Shown one piece after another: positions 43,822-53,529 of a stretch of DNA of 64,000 bases. The notes beneath the pieces were generated by a model, which had not been told where the DNA came from, searched no databases, and was given only the letters and a program-made list of their open reading frames with translations. The stretch lies in the NCBI RefSeq assembly GCF_903994045.1, contig NZ_CAJEWD010000004.1, forward strand, positions 186,001-250,000, read 5' to 3'. Source of the stretch: Jeotgalicoccus meleagridis (lineage in GTDB: Bacteria; Bacillota; Bacilli; Staphylococcales; Salinicoccaceae). The position numbers and the translations under genes were made by a program. The stretch's first letter is position 1; each line of letters begins with the position of its first letter.

Positions 43822-43852
43822 AAAAGGGCCTCGAGCGAAGCTCTGGCCCTTT
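43822..43852 (-). terminator. Terminator between the S1-domain gene and tilS
   Basis: On the minus strand AAAGGGCC, an inner AGAGC / GCTCG stem and GGCCCTTTT form a long hairpin, followed by TGATTTTT. The tail is weak, so it may only attenuate transcription into tilS, whose start lies 11 nt on. Confidence 0.7.
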
Positions 43853-43859
43853 CTCTTTA

Positions 43860-44240
43860 TTATCTGCGACCTCTACCACCGCGACGTGATTCTGCCTGTC
43901 TTTTAATTGTAGACAATCTCTCTTCGCTGTCTTTTAAAAAGCCTGATAATTTCTTCTCAAAATCTTCAGGAGAAGGCGTTTTTTGACGAGGTTTTGGTTT
44001 TGGTTTATCTTGTGCTTTTTTAATCGATAGACTAATCTTATTGTCGTCTCCAATAGATAGCACTTTAACTTCTATTTCGTCACCGACTTTTAGGTGTTCG
44101 TTGATGTCCTCTACGTACTTATCTGCTACTTCACTGATGTGAACTAATCCTGTTTTACCGCCTGGTAACTCAACAAACGCTCCAAATGGTTTAATACCTG
44201 TTACTTTGCCGATAACTTTACTGCCCGCTTCAACTGACAT
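43860..44240 (-). CDS. S1-domain RNA-binding protein (YabR-type)
   Basis: A 126-aa protein with one S1 RNA-binding domain in its first 75 residues (VIGKVTGIKPFGAFVELPGG, TGLVHISEVA). A basic Pro/Lys linker (KPKPKPRQK) and an Arg/Gly-rich end (RRGGRGRR) follow. Homologues lie between divIC and tilS in Bacillus and Staphylococcus; their exact role is not settled. Binding to RNA or the ribosome is inferred. Confidence 0.88.
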   Translation of the reverse strand: MSVEAGSKVIGKVTGIKPFGAFVELPGGKTGLVHISEVADKYVEDINEHLKVGDEIEVKVLSIGDDNKISLSIKKAQDKPKPKPRQKTPSPEDFEKKLSGFLKDSEERLSTIKRQAESRRGGRGRR

Positions 44241-44297
44241 GTTTATATATTATCCTCCCAAAATCATTATACATTTCTATATTACCACTAAGTAAAA

Positions 44298-44327
44298 GAA
44301 TAATCATTACATATGTAATGATTATTC
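44298..44327 (-). terminator. 30-bp perfect palindrome at the divIC stop
   Basis: GAATAATCATTAC, ATAT and GTAATGATTATTC form a perfect palindrome that overlaps the last codons of divIC. On the minus strand TTTTACTT follows, which makes it a plausible intrinsic terminator. The stem is AT-rich. Confidence 0.6.
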
Positions 44328-44711
44328 CTTATCTTCTTTGTTTTCTTTTTCTTCTCCCTCAGGTAAATTAAAGATCAATTCTCCCTCTTCTGATAAGAAA
44401 AATTCACTTCTAGCAATTCTTAAAATATAATTATCATCGTTTAACTGTTTGATTTGTTGTTCCAAATCATCATGTTTTTTATTTCGCTCATCTAACACTT
44501 CAGATGTTGCAGCAACTTCTGTTTGTAATTCTTGGTTTGCTTTCTTCTGATTAACTCCAACTAATAGTAGAAGTAAGACAATGACCAACAGCACACTTCC
44601 GAAAACTACGGTCCTACGGCGCGACACCCTAGTTTCATTTTGAAGGCGTTTCTTTTCACTCTCACGCTTTTTTGTATAGTTATTAATGAGTCTAATTACT
44701 TTGTTATCCAC
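44322..44711 (-). CDS. divIC: Cell division protein DivIC
   Basis: A septum protein that works with FtsL and DivIB in the divisome. The protein has 129 aa: a basic cytoplasmic N terminus, one transmembrane helix (VVFGSVLLVIVLLLLLVGV), then an external coiled coil (about residues 55-95) and an acidic end. The start is GTG (V/M-DNKVIRLINNYT), with a GGTGG site about a turn upstream. It lies between rqcP and the S1 gene. Confidence 0.9.
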   Translation of the reverse strand: MDNKVIRLINNYTKKRESEKKRLQNETRVSRRRTVVFGSVLLVIVLLLLLVGVNQKKANQELQTEVAATSEVLDERNKKHDDLEQQIKQLNDDNYILRIARSEFFLSEEGELIFNLPEGEEKENKEDKE

Positions 44712-44780
44712 CGACTGTCACACCACCCTAGTTTCAGTATCTCTTATATACAAGATACATCAAAATGGGCTGTCTTTCTA

Positions 44781-45053
44781 TTAAAAATCAGTTTCTTTTT
44801 CTATTTTTTCTTCATTAATTACTTTGTACATACCTTCAGCATCTTCTTTTCTCGCTTTTTCGTTTAGCTGAAGTACTTCATAAGTTACAATGGCACGTCC
44901 AAAACGAATCACAAGTTCATCTCCTACTGATAAACTAGTTCCGGCTTTTGCAACACGTCCATTAACTTCAATACGCCCATCCTCACTGATCTCTTTTGCG
45001 AGTGTACGGCGCTTAATAATTCTAGACACCTTCAAGAACTTATCAAGTCTCAT
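44781..45053 (-). CDS. rqcP: Ribosome-associated quality-control protein RqcP
   Basis: A 90-aa S4-domain protein (MRLDKFLKVSRIIKRRTLAK). In Bacillus RqcP (YabO) helps RqcH add alanine tails to stalled nascent chains on 50S subunits; the role here is by homology. It overlaps the end of mazG by 11 nt. Confidence 0.92.
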   Translation of the reverse strand: MRLDKFLKVSRIIKRRTLAKEISEDGRIEVNGRVAKAGTSLSVGDELVIRFGRAIVTYEVLQLNEKARKEDAEGMYKVINEEKIEKETDF

Positions 45054-46218
45054 TTATTACACCTTCTTTTACAAGTTTTTCAGGACTGACTTCCTTATGA
45101 ATGGTTTCTTTCATCCAAGGTAACACGATATTAGCGTAAGTCTTTTCGTGTTTAACCTTTGGTTTTTTGCCTTCTTTTGCTTTGGCATTTGCCCAAACTT
45201 TTCTTAAATCTTCTTCGTTTTCCACTACACTATCTCCGAATACATGCGGATGTCTTCTGACTACTTTTTGATTTAGAGACTTGAGTACATCATAAAAATC
45301 GAAATACCCTTCTTTTTTACCTATTGCTGCATGCAATGCCACTTGTAATAGAATATCTCCAAGCTCCTCGATCAGACCATCATCATCTTCTTTTTCAATC
45401 GCTTCTATTACTTCATAAGATTCTTCTAGTAGGTATCGCTCTAAGCTCTGATGTGTCTGTTTTTTATCCCAAGGACAACCTTCTTCACCCACTAGAGTAT
45501 CAAAAACTTCAATCATATAATCAATATTTTTTTCGTCATAGCTGACTGAATTTTGTCTAGGAATATACATACACATAAGATTAGAGTCTGGGACCTGATG
45601 ATCGATCTCTGCAATAGTAGCTTCATAGATGACCTGATCCTCACTACCTGCCTTATCCACTAAATAGGCTGGTGCATCATATTCATAATAGTCTAGCAGT
45701 GTCACTTTGACTTCACTAACTGATAGCTGATTATACACTTGAGTAATTAAAGTATGTTTGTTGTGATCTAAGTCAGCTACTTTTAAGTCCGTGCCATCCA
45801 AGAGTTGAAAGTTTTCATTAACTGGGACTTCTAAAGCAGTTATCACATCATCGATAAAGCTCTGACCCCCTGAAATTTCTACTTTCACTTTAGCTTCTTT
45901 CTCTCTTTTTAATAATAACTCCGTAGTTGTCTCATAAAACATTGGGTGTCCAGGGACTGCATAAGTGATATCAGTAGTTTTAGATTTTTCTAGTAAAGTT
46001 TCAGTGATTCTTTCATAGACTGATGAAAAATCATCTGCACTTTCATAATAATCATCGAAGCTAATTAACTTCACACCTTCATCACGTAACATGCTAATTG
46101 CAGGATGATCGAGTGTGCGTACATATAATGTCTTCGCTTCTTTAAGTGATTTATAAACACCGAGTGGCATCTTGTCCACGTCGGATGTTCCTAAACCAAT
46201 GATTTTTATTGTGTTCAT
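45043..46218 (-). CDS. mazG: Tetrapyrrole-methylase-like/MazG fusion protein (YabN-type)
   Basis: A 391-aa two-domain protein. The N-terminal half resembles SAM-dependent tetrapyrrole methylases (IKIIGLGTSDVDKMPLGVY, TYAVPGHPMFYETT). The C-terminal half is a MazG nucleotide pyrophosphohydrolase with the acidic metal site ESYEVIEAIEKEDDDGLIEE and LGDILLQVALHA. MazG enzymes remove unusual NTPs. It overlaps mfd by four bases. In Staphylococcus a flippase-like gene separates mfd from mazG; it is missing here. Confidence 0.92.
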   Translation of the reverse strand: MNTIKIIGLGTSDVDKMPLGVYKSLKEAKTLYVRTLDHPAISMLRDEGVKLISFDDYYESADDFSSVYERITETLLEKSKTTDITYAVPGHPMFYETTTELLLKREKEAKVKVEISGGQSFIDDVITALEVPVNENFQLLDGTDLKVADLDHNKHTLITQVYNQLSVSEVKVTLLDYYEYDAPAYLVDKAGSEDQVIYEATIAEIDHQVPDSNLMCMYIPRQNSVSYDEKNIDYMIEVFDTLVGEEGCPWDKKQTHQSLERYLLEESYEVIEAIEKEDDDGLIEELGDILLQVALHAAIGKKEGYFDFYDVLKSLNQKVVRRHPHVFGDSVVENEEDLRKVWANAKAKEGKKPKVKHEKTYANIVLPWMKETIHKEVSPEKLVKEGVINET

Positions 46219-49200
46219 GACACAGCCTCCATTCTTGAGTCTTGTATCGCTGCCATTAAGTCGGTGAGTTCTTTAATATTTTTCGAACGTAAGGTAAGGC
46301 GTATCTCTTGGTCTTTAACAGAAATTTTCAAGCTTCTACTAAACGCTTCTGTATCTTTAAATAATTTCTCACCATCGATTTCCTCTGTCGCATTTTTAGA
46401 GACATTCAAGTAGAAATGACGAGCATCCTCTGACACCTTATAGATGCCATAAGTGAGTGCGTATATTTTTATCTTAACTAAGTCGATTAATGTCTCAACT
46501 TCCTTAGGATATTCTCCAAAGCGGTCGATGAGCTCATCTTCGATGTCTCTCAACTCTTCTAAGGACTTAGCTTGTCTCAAGCGTTTATAAATATCGATCT
46601 TAGACTGTTCATGTGTAATATAGGTAGCTGGAATATAAGCATCTGCTTCAATGTTAATTGGTATATTGACCGGTTCTTCCGCTTCTTCAATACCCTGTTT
46701 TTCTTTAACAGCACTTTCCAACATATCTGAATACATTTCATAACCGACTGAATCTATAAAGCCAGACTGATTTTTACCAAGTAAATTTCCTGCGCCTCGA
46801 ATATTCAAGTCTCTCATGGCGATTTTGAATCCAGAGCCGAGTTCCGTATATTCTTTTATTGCTTCGAGTCTTTTTTCAGCGACTTCAGTTAACACCTTAT
46901 TAGGCTGATGGAATAAGTAGGAATAAGCAATTCGGTTACTCCGTCCTACACGACCTCGCAGTTGATATAACTGACTTAGGCCAAAGCGATCTGCATCTTC
47001 AATAATTAAGGTGTTGGCATTTGGCACATCCACACCCGTTTCAATAATCGTAGTGGTTACGAGTACATCGTATTCTCCTCTAACAAAGGCGAGCATAGTT
47101 TCTTCAATTTGTTTTTCTGTCATTTTAGCATGCATCACTCCAACAGCTGCGTCTGGAGCCAACATCTCAACATGTGCTTGCTTATTATAAATGGTCGCTA
47201 CACTATTGTGCAGATAGAAGACCTGTCCACCACGGGCCATTTCTCTTTCAATCGCTTCTTTGACGAAGTTTCCATTGTACTCTAATACATAAGTTTGAAC
47301 AGGAAACCGGTTTTCAGGCGGGGTCTCTATCACGGATAAATCCCTCACGCCTGTTAAACTCATATGCAGTGTTCTTGGAATTGGAGTAGCAGTTAGCGTC
47401 AGCACATCAACATTACTTTTAAGTTGCTTAATCGCTTCTTTATGTTTAACACCAAAACGTTGTTCTTCATCCACAATTAAAAGTCCAAGGTCCTTGTACT
47501 CTATTGATTTGCCTAAAATTTTATGAGTACCAACGACTATATCAATTCTACCTTCTTTTAAGCCTTGAGCTGTTTCTCTATTTTCTTTAGCAGTTCTAAA
47601 GCGAGACATTAAAGCAACATTAACTGGATAATCTTCAATTCTCTCAATTAAGCTTTCAAAATGTTGTGCAGCAAGTATGGTTGTCGGTACTAAGAAAGCA
47701 ACTTGTTTACCATCTTGAACTGCCTTAAAAGCTGCCCTTATAGCAACTTCTGTCTTACCATAACCAACATCCCCACAAAGGAGTCTATCCATTGGTTTTT
47801 TATCTTCCATGTCGTTTTTAATCTCGTGTATACTCGCTAACTGATCAGGTGTCGGTTCGTAAGGGAAACGCGCTTCAAAAGCTTCTTGCATTTCTGTATC
47901 AGGACTAAATTTAAAGCCTTCGGTCATTGCTCTTTCTTGATATAGTCTGATCAGCTCTTCAGCAATGTCATTAACATTCGCTTCAACTTTAGCTTTAGTC
48001 CTTTTCCACTCCACACCACCGAGTTTGTGCATTTTTGGTTTTCCATCATCACTAGATACATACTTCTGAACCAAGTCCATTTGATCTACCGGAATATATA
48101 ATTGGTCAGTACCCTTGTACTGTAACTTCATATAATCACTATGAATACCGCCAACTTCCAAGGTCTCTATGCCAAGATATCGGCCTACACCATGATGGAC
48201 ATGAACAATATAATCCCCAGTATTTAACTCTTGATACGATTTTATTTTTTCAGCGTTGGATAGTTTTTGTCTGCGTTTTTTCTTTTTATGCGTTTTGTTA
48301 TACAGTTCTTTTGAAGTTAAGATGGCTGTTGCCATGTAAGGTAAGATAAACCCATTAGATGTTTCTCCGACCGTAAGTACAATGCCTGATTCCACTGGAA
48401 TATCTTCTATAAAACTAGGTATTTTCAAGTCATCTAATAGCTGCTTAGTTTTATTTAATTCATCTTGGTCTCTTAAAATAATATTGATTAAATAATCATT
48501 TTCTAACATAGAATTTAAATTCGATGCTAAAATATCATACTGACCATAGTAAATTTCAGTCGGTTTAACAGAAATCTTAATCATTTCACCAATCGATACT
48601 GGCATAGACTTCATAAATAGATTGAGATAGGTAACCCCTTTAAGATTAAGTAAACGCTCATACTGACCCTCTAAATAATTAGCGCCACCTTTAAACATTT
48701 GGCCAGCTTCTAAAACTGATGAAAAATAATTATGAACCGCTTCGAATTCTGCATCATAGGCAGACTTAATCGCGGTGATATCATCCGCAAATACTCTATG
48801 ATTCGGCCCTAAGTAATCAAGTAATGATTGATTGTGATTATCTAAAAGATGAGCAAACTGACCGATGTAATCCGACAATAAATCAGGATGAGTCACTGTA
48901 TTGTAATAATCTTCTAGGGCAGTTTTATTTACTTCAGACAGTCCGCTCGACGTTTCCTCATATAATTGTTCAATTTTTTCTAATAGCTCTAGTCGCTCAC
49001 TGGGTTCTACAATATATTCTGCATAAGGTTCAATCGATGCTTCTTTTATATTCTCTAAAGACCTCTGAGTTTCTGGATCTAAGAGACGTAAAGAATCTAC
49101 TTCATCATCAAATAACTCTATACGTAAAAAAGTGTCATGCATGTAGATATCAATAATATCTCCACGAACAGCAAATTCACCAAAGTTATCCGCCTGACTG

Positions 49201-49697
49201 ACACGCTTGTAGCCAAGGCTCACCAAAAACTCTAAAAAATCATCGTAATTAATAATAGAACCCACTTCTAGAGTCTTCTCATAAGATGCTAATTTTTCTT
49301 TAGGCATCAAGGGTTTTAAAAGCCCATGTATCGGTACGATAAAGAGCCCTGCTCTCTCATGTAGCAAGGCTGATAAGGTCGACATTCTAGACTTCATAAA
49401 TTCAGGACTTTGTTTTGATAGACTTTCGATCATAATATCGCCGACTGGGAAAGTGTACACATCATCCATTATATCCATCATACTATTGGCAAGCTTTTCC
49501 ATATGATGGTTATTTTCAACAAAGATTACATTTGGTCGCTTGGATTGTTCAGTAAGTTCTTTTAGAAATACCGGTTTAAAATCATCATTCACACCGGTCA
49601 CTAATAAATTTTTACTATCTTTATAATTTAAGACGCTTTGAACTCTGTCATCATTTAGTATACGTTCGCTAACTTTATCATGCATTGACATCACCAT
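46215..49697 (-). CDS. mfd: Transcription-repair coupling factor Mfd
   Basis: Removes RNA polymerase stalled at DNA damage and recruits UvrA. The protein has 1160 aa. The N-terminal UvrB-like part is followed by a polymerase-interacting domain (TGDYIVHVHHGVGRYLGIE). The RecG-like translocase has Walker A GDVGYGKTEVAIRAAF and DEEQRFGVKHKE. Three in-frame ATGs (49697, 49691, 49685) near the start overlap pth; none has a clear ribosome site. Confidence 0.96.
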   Translation of the reverse strand: MVMSMHDKVSERILNDDRVQSVLNYKDSKNLLVTGVNDDFKPVFLKELTEQSKRPNVIFVENNHHMEKLANSMMDIMDDVYTFPVGDIMIESLSKQSPEFMKSRMSTLSALLHERAGLFIVPIHGLLKPLMPKEKLASYEKTLEVGSIINYDDFLEFLVSLGYKRVSQADNFGEFAVRGDIIDIYMHDTFLRIELFDDEVDSLRLLDPETQRSLENIKEASIEPYAEYIVEPSERLELLEKIEQLYEETSSGLSEVNKTALEDYYNTVTHPDLLSDYIGQFAHLLDNHNQSLLDYLGPNHRVFADDITAIKSAYDAEFEAVHNYFSSVLEAGQMFKGGANYLEGQYERLLNLKGVTYLNLFMKSMPVSIGEMIKISVKPTEIYYGQYDILASNLNSMLENDYLINIILRDQDELNKTKQLLDDLKIPSFIEDIPVESGIVLTVGETSNGFILPYMATAILTSKELYNKTHKKKKRRQKLSNAEKIKSYQELNTGDYIVHVHHGVGRYLGIETLEVGGIHSDYMKLQYKGTDQLYIPVDQMDLVQKYVSSDDGKPKMHKLGGVEWKRTKAKVEANVNDIAEELIRLYQERAMTEGFKFSPDTEMQEAFEARFPYEPTPDQLASIHEIKNDMEDKKPMDRLLCGDVGYGKTEVAIRAAFKAVQDGKQVAFLVPTTILAAQHFESLIERIEDYPVNVALMSRFRTAKENRETAQGLKEGRIDIVVGTHKILGKSIEYKDLGLLIVDEEQRFGVKHKEAIKQLKSNVDVLTLTATPIPRTLHMSLTGVRDLSVIETPPENRFPVQTYVLEYNGNFVKEAIEREMARGGQVFYLHNSVATIYNKQAHVEMLAPDAAVGVMHAKMTEKQIEETMLAFVRGEYDVLVTTTIIETGVDVPNANTLIIEDADRFGLSQLYQLRGRVGRSNRIAYSYLFHQPNKVLTEVAEKRLEAIKEYTELGSGFKIAMRDLNIRGAGNLLGKNQSGFIDSVGYEMYSDMLESAVKEKQGIEEAEEPVNIPINIEADAYIPATYITHEQSKIDIYKRLRQAKSLEELRDIEDELIDRFGEYPKEVETLIDLVKIKIYALTYGIYKVSEDARHFYLNVSKNATEEIDGEKLFKDTEAFSRSLKISVKDQEIRLTLRSKNIKELTDLMAAIQDSRMEAVS

Positions 49698-50250
49698 TAT
49701 ATTGATTCATCACATCTAAAAATTCTTCAGAGACAAAGCTTTGACACGCTTCGGAAGATCTTTCTAGGACCTTATTTAAAACCTGCTCATCTTCTTTTCT
49801 AAACTTACCTAGAACATAAGCTGTTACTGTCATGCCTTGAAAAGGACGATCAATTCCTAGACGAATACGATTATACTTTTCACTTGATAGGTGTTGGTTT
49901 AAGGATTTAATTCCATTGTGTCCACCACCGCTACCTTTTTGTCTCAATCTAATACGACCAAGCGGTAGATCTAAGTCATCATAAATGACCACAATATCTT
50001 CAAGTTCAATCCCGTAGTAGTCGATTAAAGGTCTAACGCCCTCACCAGAGAGATTCATAAAAGTTTGGGGTTTCACTAGCATTATTTTTTCGCCTTTGAA
50101 AAATCCAGTGCCATAATGGCATTTGAATTTATTTTGATCAAGGGCGATACTTGTATCTTCAGACAACTGGTCAATTGCCATAAAACCGATATTATGACGA
50201 GTACTATCATACTTCAAACCCGGATTTCCAAGTCCGATAAAACATCTCAT
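49678..50250 (-). CDS. pth: Peptidyl-tRNA hydrolase
   Basis: Frees tRNA from dropped-off peptidyl-tRNA. The protein has 190 aa from the ATG at 50250 (MRCFIGLGNPGLKYDSTRHN), preceded by GAGGTGAAGAAT; a GTG 9 nt earlier overlaps that site. The catalytic His is in RHNIGFMAID and the Asp in DDLDLPLGRIRLR. It overlaps mfd by 20 nt. Confidence 0.96.
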   Translation of the reverse strand: MRCFIGLGNPGLKYDSTRHNIGFMAIDQLSEDTSIALDQNKFKCHYGTGFFKGEKIMLVKPQTFMNLSGEGVRPLIDYYGIELEDIVVIYDDLDLPLGRIRLRQKGSGGGHNGIKSLNQHLSSEKYNRIRLGIDRPFQGMTVTAYVLGKFRKEDEQVLNKVLERSSEACQSFVSEEFLDVMNQYNGDVNA

Positions 50251-50271
50251 ATTCTTCACCTCATAAACGTT

Positions 50272-50298
50272 AAAAAAGGCGATGGAAAGTCCACCGCC
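50272..50298 (-). terminator. rplY terminator
   Basis: On the minus strand GGCGGTGGA, CTT, TCCATCGCC (one G-U pair) followed by six U, 27 nt after the rplY stop. Confidence 0.85.
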
Positions 50299-50325
50299 GT
50301 TTGTTTAAAATGTTCAGGATAATTA

Positions 50326-50961
50326 TTATTCTTCGTCTTCAGGCTCTTCGTCTTTTTGTTCAGTTGCTTCAACTTCTGTTTCGTCAACTTCTTCAGCATC
50401 TTCTTCTGGTTCTTCAGTTGGTGCACTTACGATAACTAGTGCATCGTCATCTTCGTTTTCGATAACAAAGTTGCCTTTTTCACGAATATCAGAAACGTGA
50501 ACAGCATCACCAATGTTTAATTCAGAAATATCAACTTCGATAGTTTCAGGAATATCAGCTGGTTTAGCAGTTACTGACACTTCGAATAGTGGCTGTTCGA
50601 TTACGCCACCTTCTTTTTGTCCTGGTGCTTCTCCAGTAAGTTCGATTTGCACATCAACAGTAACTTCAGTTTGCATATTAATAGCAATGAAGTCAATGTG
50701 AGTAATTTGGTTTTTAAGTGCATCGAATTGATAGTCGTTGACCATAACTTGTTTAGCACCATTGTCTAACTCTAAATCGATGACACCGTTACGTCCAACT
50801 TCACGAATTAACTTAATGAATTCATTTTCGTCTACTGATAATGATATATTGTCAGTTTCATAACCGTAAACAACTGCAGGTACTTGACCGTTTAAACGCA
50901 GTTCTTTCAGTTCTGATTGTTTTGATTTTCCAGCTCTTACGCTTGAGGCTAACTTAGCCAT
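50326..50961 (-). CDS. rplY: 50S ribosomal protein L25/general stress protein Ctc
   Basis: Binds 5S rRNA; the Bacillus form (Ctc) is stress-induced. The protein has 211 aa from the ATG at 50961 ([20 protein letters not shown]), after GGTGG. An N-terminal L25 domain ([19 protein letters not shown]) is followed by the TL5-type beta domain and a very acidic tail of about 35 residues. It has its own promoter after prs. Confidence 0.95.
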   Translation of the reverse strand: MAKLASSVRAGKSKQSELKELRLNGQVPAVVYGYETDNISLSVDENEFIKLIREVGRNGVIDLELDNGAKQVMVNDYQFDALKNQITHIDFIAINMQTEVTVDVQIELTGEAPGQKEGGVIEQPLFEVSVTAKPADIPETIEVDISELNIGDAVHVSDIREKGNFVIENEDDDALVIVSAPTEEPEEDAEEVDETEVEATEQKDEEPEDEE

Positions 50962-51030
50962 AATTATTTCCACCTTTCATCAAATAAAACTAAATATAAT
51001 AACGCCTATCCTAACACATAGCCACGCTAT

Positions 51031-51060
51031 ATAATACCACAAAACTAGGCATTTTGTAAA
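51031..51060 (-). promoter_or_regulatory. rplY promoter
   Basis: TTTACA, 18 bases and TATTAT on the minus strand, directly after the prs stop region. Each box matches the sigma-A consensus at five of six bases. No sigma-B consensus was seen. Confidence 0.7.
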
Positions 51061-51075
51061 AAATATGTTAATTTA

Positions 51076-52056
51076 TCACGTTTGATCAAACAAAATACTA
51101 ACAGATTCTTGCTCATGAACACGAATAATCGCTTGAGCAAGTAATTCTCCAACAGATAATTCAGTAATCTTATCGATTTTCTTCTCTTCTGGTAATTGAA
51201 TTGAGTTCGTTACTACAAGCTCTTTAATTACTGATTCTTCAATACGTTCGATTGCTGGTCCTGATAGTACAGGATGTGTACAACATGCATACACACTCTT
51301 AGCACCTTTATCTACAAGTGCTTGTGCAGCTATTTTAATTGTGCCACCTGTATCAATGATATCATCAATAATAATTGCTGTCTTACCTTCAATTTCACCG
51401 ACAATATTCATCACTTCAGCCACATTAGGACGTGGACGACGTTTATCGATAATTGCAATCGGTGCTTTCAAACGGTCAGCCATACGTCGTGCGCGAGTCA
51501 CTCCACCGTGGTCCGGTGAAACAATCACAACCTCATCTAAGTTTATATCTTCATGTTCTAAGAAATAATCACTTAAAATTGGAACGCCCATCAGGTGATC
51601 AATAGGAATATCGAAGAAGCCTTGGATCTGTGGAGCGTGAAGATCTAAAGAGATGACGCGGTCCGCACCAGCTGTTTCGATTATATTTGCCACTAATTTA
51701 GCAGTAATAGGTTCACGAGCGCGACTCTTTCTATCTTGTCGAGCATAACCATAATAAGGCATTACAATATTAATAGTATTGGCAGAAGCACGTTTTAATG
51801 CATCAATCATGATTAGTAATTCCATCAGGTTTTCATTAACTGGCTGACTAGTAGGTTGAATGACATAGACATCACAACCACGTACACTTTCCTCAACGTT
51901 GACTTGAACTTCTTCATCTGAAAAACGATTGACTGTACACTTACCTAATGGAATGCCAATATGATCTGCAATTTCTGCAGCTAGTGGTTCATTCCCGGTC
52001 AATGTAAATAGTTTCATTTTGTTAGAGTTATTGTTTTGATTGCTAGAAACTAACAT
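51076..52056 (-). CDS. prs: Ribose-phosphate pyrophosphokinase
   Basis: Makes PRPP for nucleotide, histidine and NAD synthesis. The protein has 326 aa from the ATG at 52056 ([19 protein letters not shown]), after TTGGAGG; the frame opens 63 nt earlier inside glmU. The PRPP loop is [17 protein letters not shown]; the flexible loop [13 protein letters not shown] is present. It follows glmU by 16 nt. Confidence 0.96.
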   Translation of the reverse strand: MLVSSNQNNNSNKMKLFTLTGNEPLAAEIADHIGIPLGKCTVNRFSDEEVQVNVEESVRGCDVYVIQPTSQPVNENLMELLIMIDALKRASANTINIVMPYYGYARQDRKSRAREPITAKLVANIIETAGADRVISLDLHAPQIQGFFDIPIDHLMGVPILSDYFLEHEDINLDEVVIVSPDHGGVTRARRMADRLKAPIAIIDKRRPRPNVAEVMNIVGEIEGKTAIIIDDIIDTGGTIKIAAQALVDKGAKSVYACCTHPVLSGPAIERIEESVIKELVVTNSIQLPEEKKIDKITELSVGELLAQAIIRVHEQESVSILFDQT

Positions 52057-52072
52057 TTTGCGCCTCCAAGAG

Positions 52073-53425
52073 TTATTTTTTGTAGTAACCATCTTTTGTC
52101 GTTTGCTTATTGCGGGCAATTGCTAAACTGTCTTCTGGAACATCATCTGTAATTGTTGAACCTGCTGCTGTTATTGAACGATCGCCAACTGTCACAGGCG
52201 CTACTAAGTTCGTATTACAGCCGATAAACGCATCATCTCCGACCGTTGTTTTAAATTTGTTCACACCGTCATAGTTCACTGTGATCGCACCACAACCAAT
52301 ATTTGCACGTTCACCAATTTCTGCATCACCTATATAAGATAAGTGTGACACTTTGGCTCCGTCTTTCAATACTGATTTCTTCACTTCTACAAAGTTACCA
52401 ATCTTAACAGTTTCACCCAGTTTTGCCCCGGGACGTAATTGCGCATATGGTCCCACTGTTGTACCATTGCCAATTTCAGCATCCGTCACGACAGAGTGCT
52501 TAATCTCTACATCGTCACCGATAATACTGTTAGATATTTCGCAGTTAGCAGAAATAATCGTGTTCTCACCAATAGCAGTCTGACCTTTTATTACAGTGTT
52601 CGGATAAATAATAGTATCCATACCAATTTTAACACTTTCATCGATATAAGTGTTCAGGGGATCGATAATTGTGACACCTTTTTCTAAGAGTGCATCATTG
52701 ACTCGTTCTCTTAAAATTCTGGAGGCAAAGGCTAGCAATTTACGGTCATCGACACCGATAATTTCATTAGCATCTCTAGTTACATAAGCACCAACACGTT
52801 GACCTTTAGAGCTTAAAAGTCCAATAACATCAGTCAGATAATATTCATTTTTCTCATTGTCATTATCCACTTTTTCTAAGGTGTTAAAGAGGGCTTTATT
52901 ATTAAAAATCATAGCACCTGCACTGACTTCTTTAATACCACGTTCTTCTTCACTTAGTTCAGCATCTTCTAAAATCGCCTTAACAGTTCCGTTTTCCTTA
53001 CGTAGTACTCGCCCAAAATCTTCAGGAGTATCAGTTTGGGCAGATAAAATAGTTGCTTTAAAGCCAGTATTTCTATGCTCTTCTTGTAAATTTTCTATAG
53101 TTTTTGTTCTGATAAGTGGTGTGTCACCACAAATAACGAGGGTTTCTCCCTCTAGGTCTTTTAATTCAGCTGCTTGTTTAACTGCATGCGCTGTACCTAG
53201 CTGTTCTTGTTGTTCAATCGCTTTAACGCCTTCCGGCAGAATTTCTTTAACCGCTTCAGAAGATTCACCTATAATGACATAAATCTCTGAAATACCTGCG
53301 TTTCTCACATTGTTTATTACTCGTGAAATCATTGGAATACCGCCGACCTCATGCAATACTTTCGGTTTTTTTGAATTCATGCGCTTACCAGTGCCGGCAG
53401 CGGTAATAATCGCTCTTACTTGCAT
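52073..53425 (-). CDS. glmU: Bifunctional UDP-N-acetylglucosamine pyrophosphorylase / glucosamine-1-phosphate acetyltransferase
   Basis: Makes UDP-GlcNAc for peptidoglycan and teichoic acid. The protein has 450 aa. The N-terminal uridylyltransferase shows [20 protein letters not shown]. The C-terminal left-handed beta-helix of hexapeptide repeats ([20 protein letters not shown]) carries the acetyltransferase. It has its own promoter and is co-transcribed with prs. Confidence 0.96.
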   Translation of the reverse strand: MQVRAIITAAGTGKRMNSKKPKVLHEVGGIPMISRVINNVRNAGISEIYVIIGESSEAVKEILPEGVKAIEQQEQLGTAHAVKQAAELKDLEGETLVICGDTPLIRTKTIENLQEEHRNTGFKATILSAQTDTPEDFGRVLRKENGTVKAILEDAELSEEERGIKEVSAGAMIFNNKALFNTLEKVDNDNEKNEYYLTDVIGLLSSKGQRVGAYVTRDANEIIGVDDRKLLAFASRILRERVNDALLEKGVTIIDPLNTYIDESVKIGMDTIIYPNTVIKGQTAIGENTIISANCEISNSIIGDDVEIKHSVVTDAEIGNGTTVGPYAQLRPGAKLGETVKIGNFVEVKKSVLKDGAKVSHLSYIGDAEIGERANIGCGAITVNYDGVNKFKTTVGDDAFIGCNTNLVAPVTVGDRSITAAGSTITDDVPEDSLAIARNKQTTKDGYYKK

Positions 53426-53455
53426 AATTAACCCCCATTTTATTACGATGCTTTA

Positions 53456-53484
53456 ATTATATTTCAGTCGGCCATATCTTTCAA
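53456..53484 (-). promoter_or_regulatory. glmU-prs promoter
   Basis: TTGAAA, 17 bases and a perfect TATAAT on the minus strand, about 30 nt before glmU. Confidence 0.8.
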
Positions 53485-53492
53485 GACACAGC

Positions 53493-53521
53493 TTAGGCCG
53501 AACCTCCAAGGTCCGGCCTAA
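53493..53521 (-). other. Hairpin between spoVG and glmU
   Basis: TTAGGCCG, AACCTCCAAGGTC and CGGCCTAA form a strong hairpin 8 nt after the spoVG stop. No U-run follows on the minus strand, so it is an atypical terminator or an RNA 3'-end stabiliser. Confidence 0.6.
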
Positions 53522-53529
53522 AATTTGAC

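Noticed and set aside
53493-53521. Standard intrinsic terminator after spoVG
   Set aside because: The hairpin is strong but no U-run follows on the transcribed strand, so it is listed only as a hairpin.
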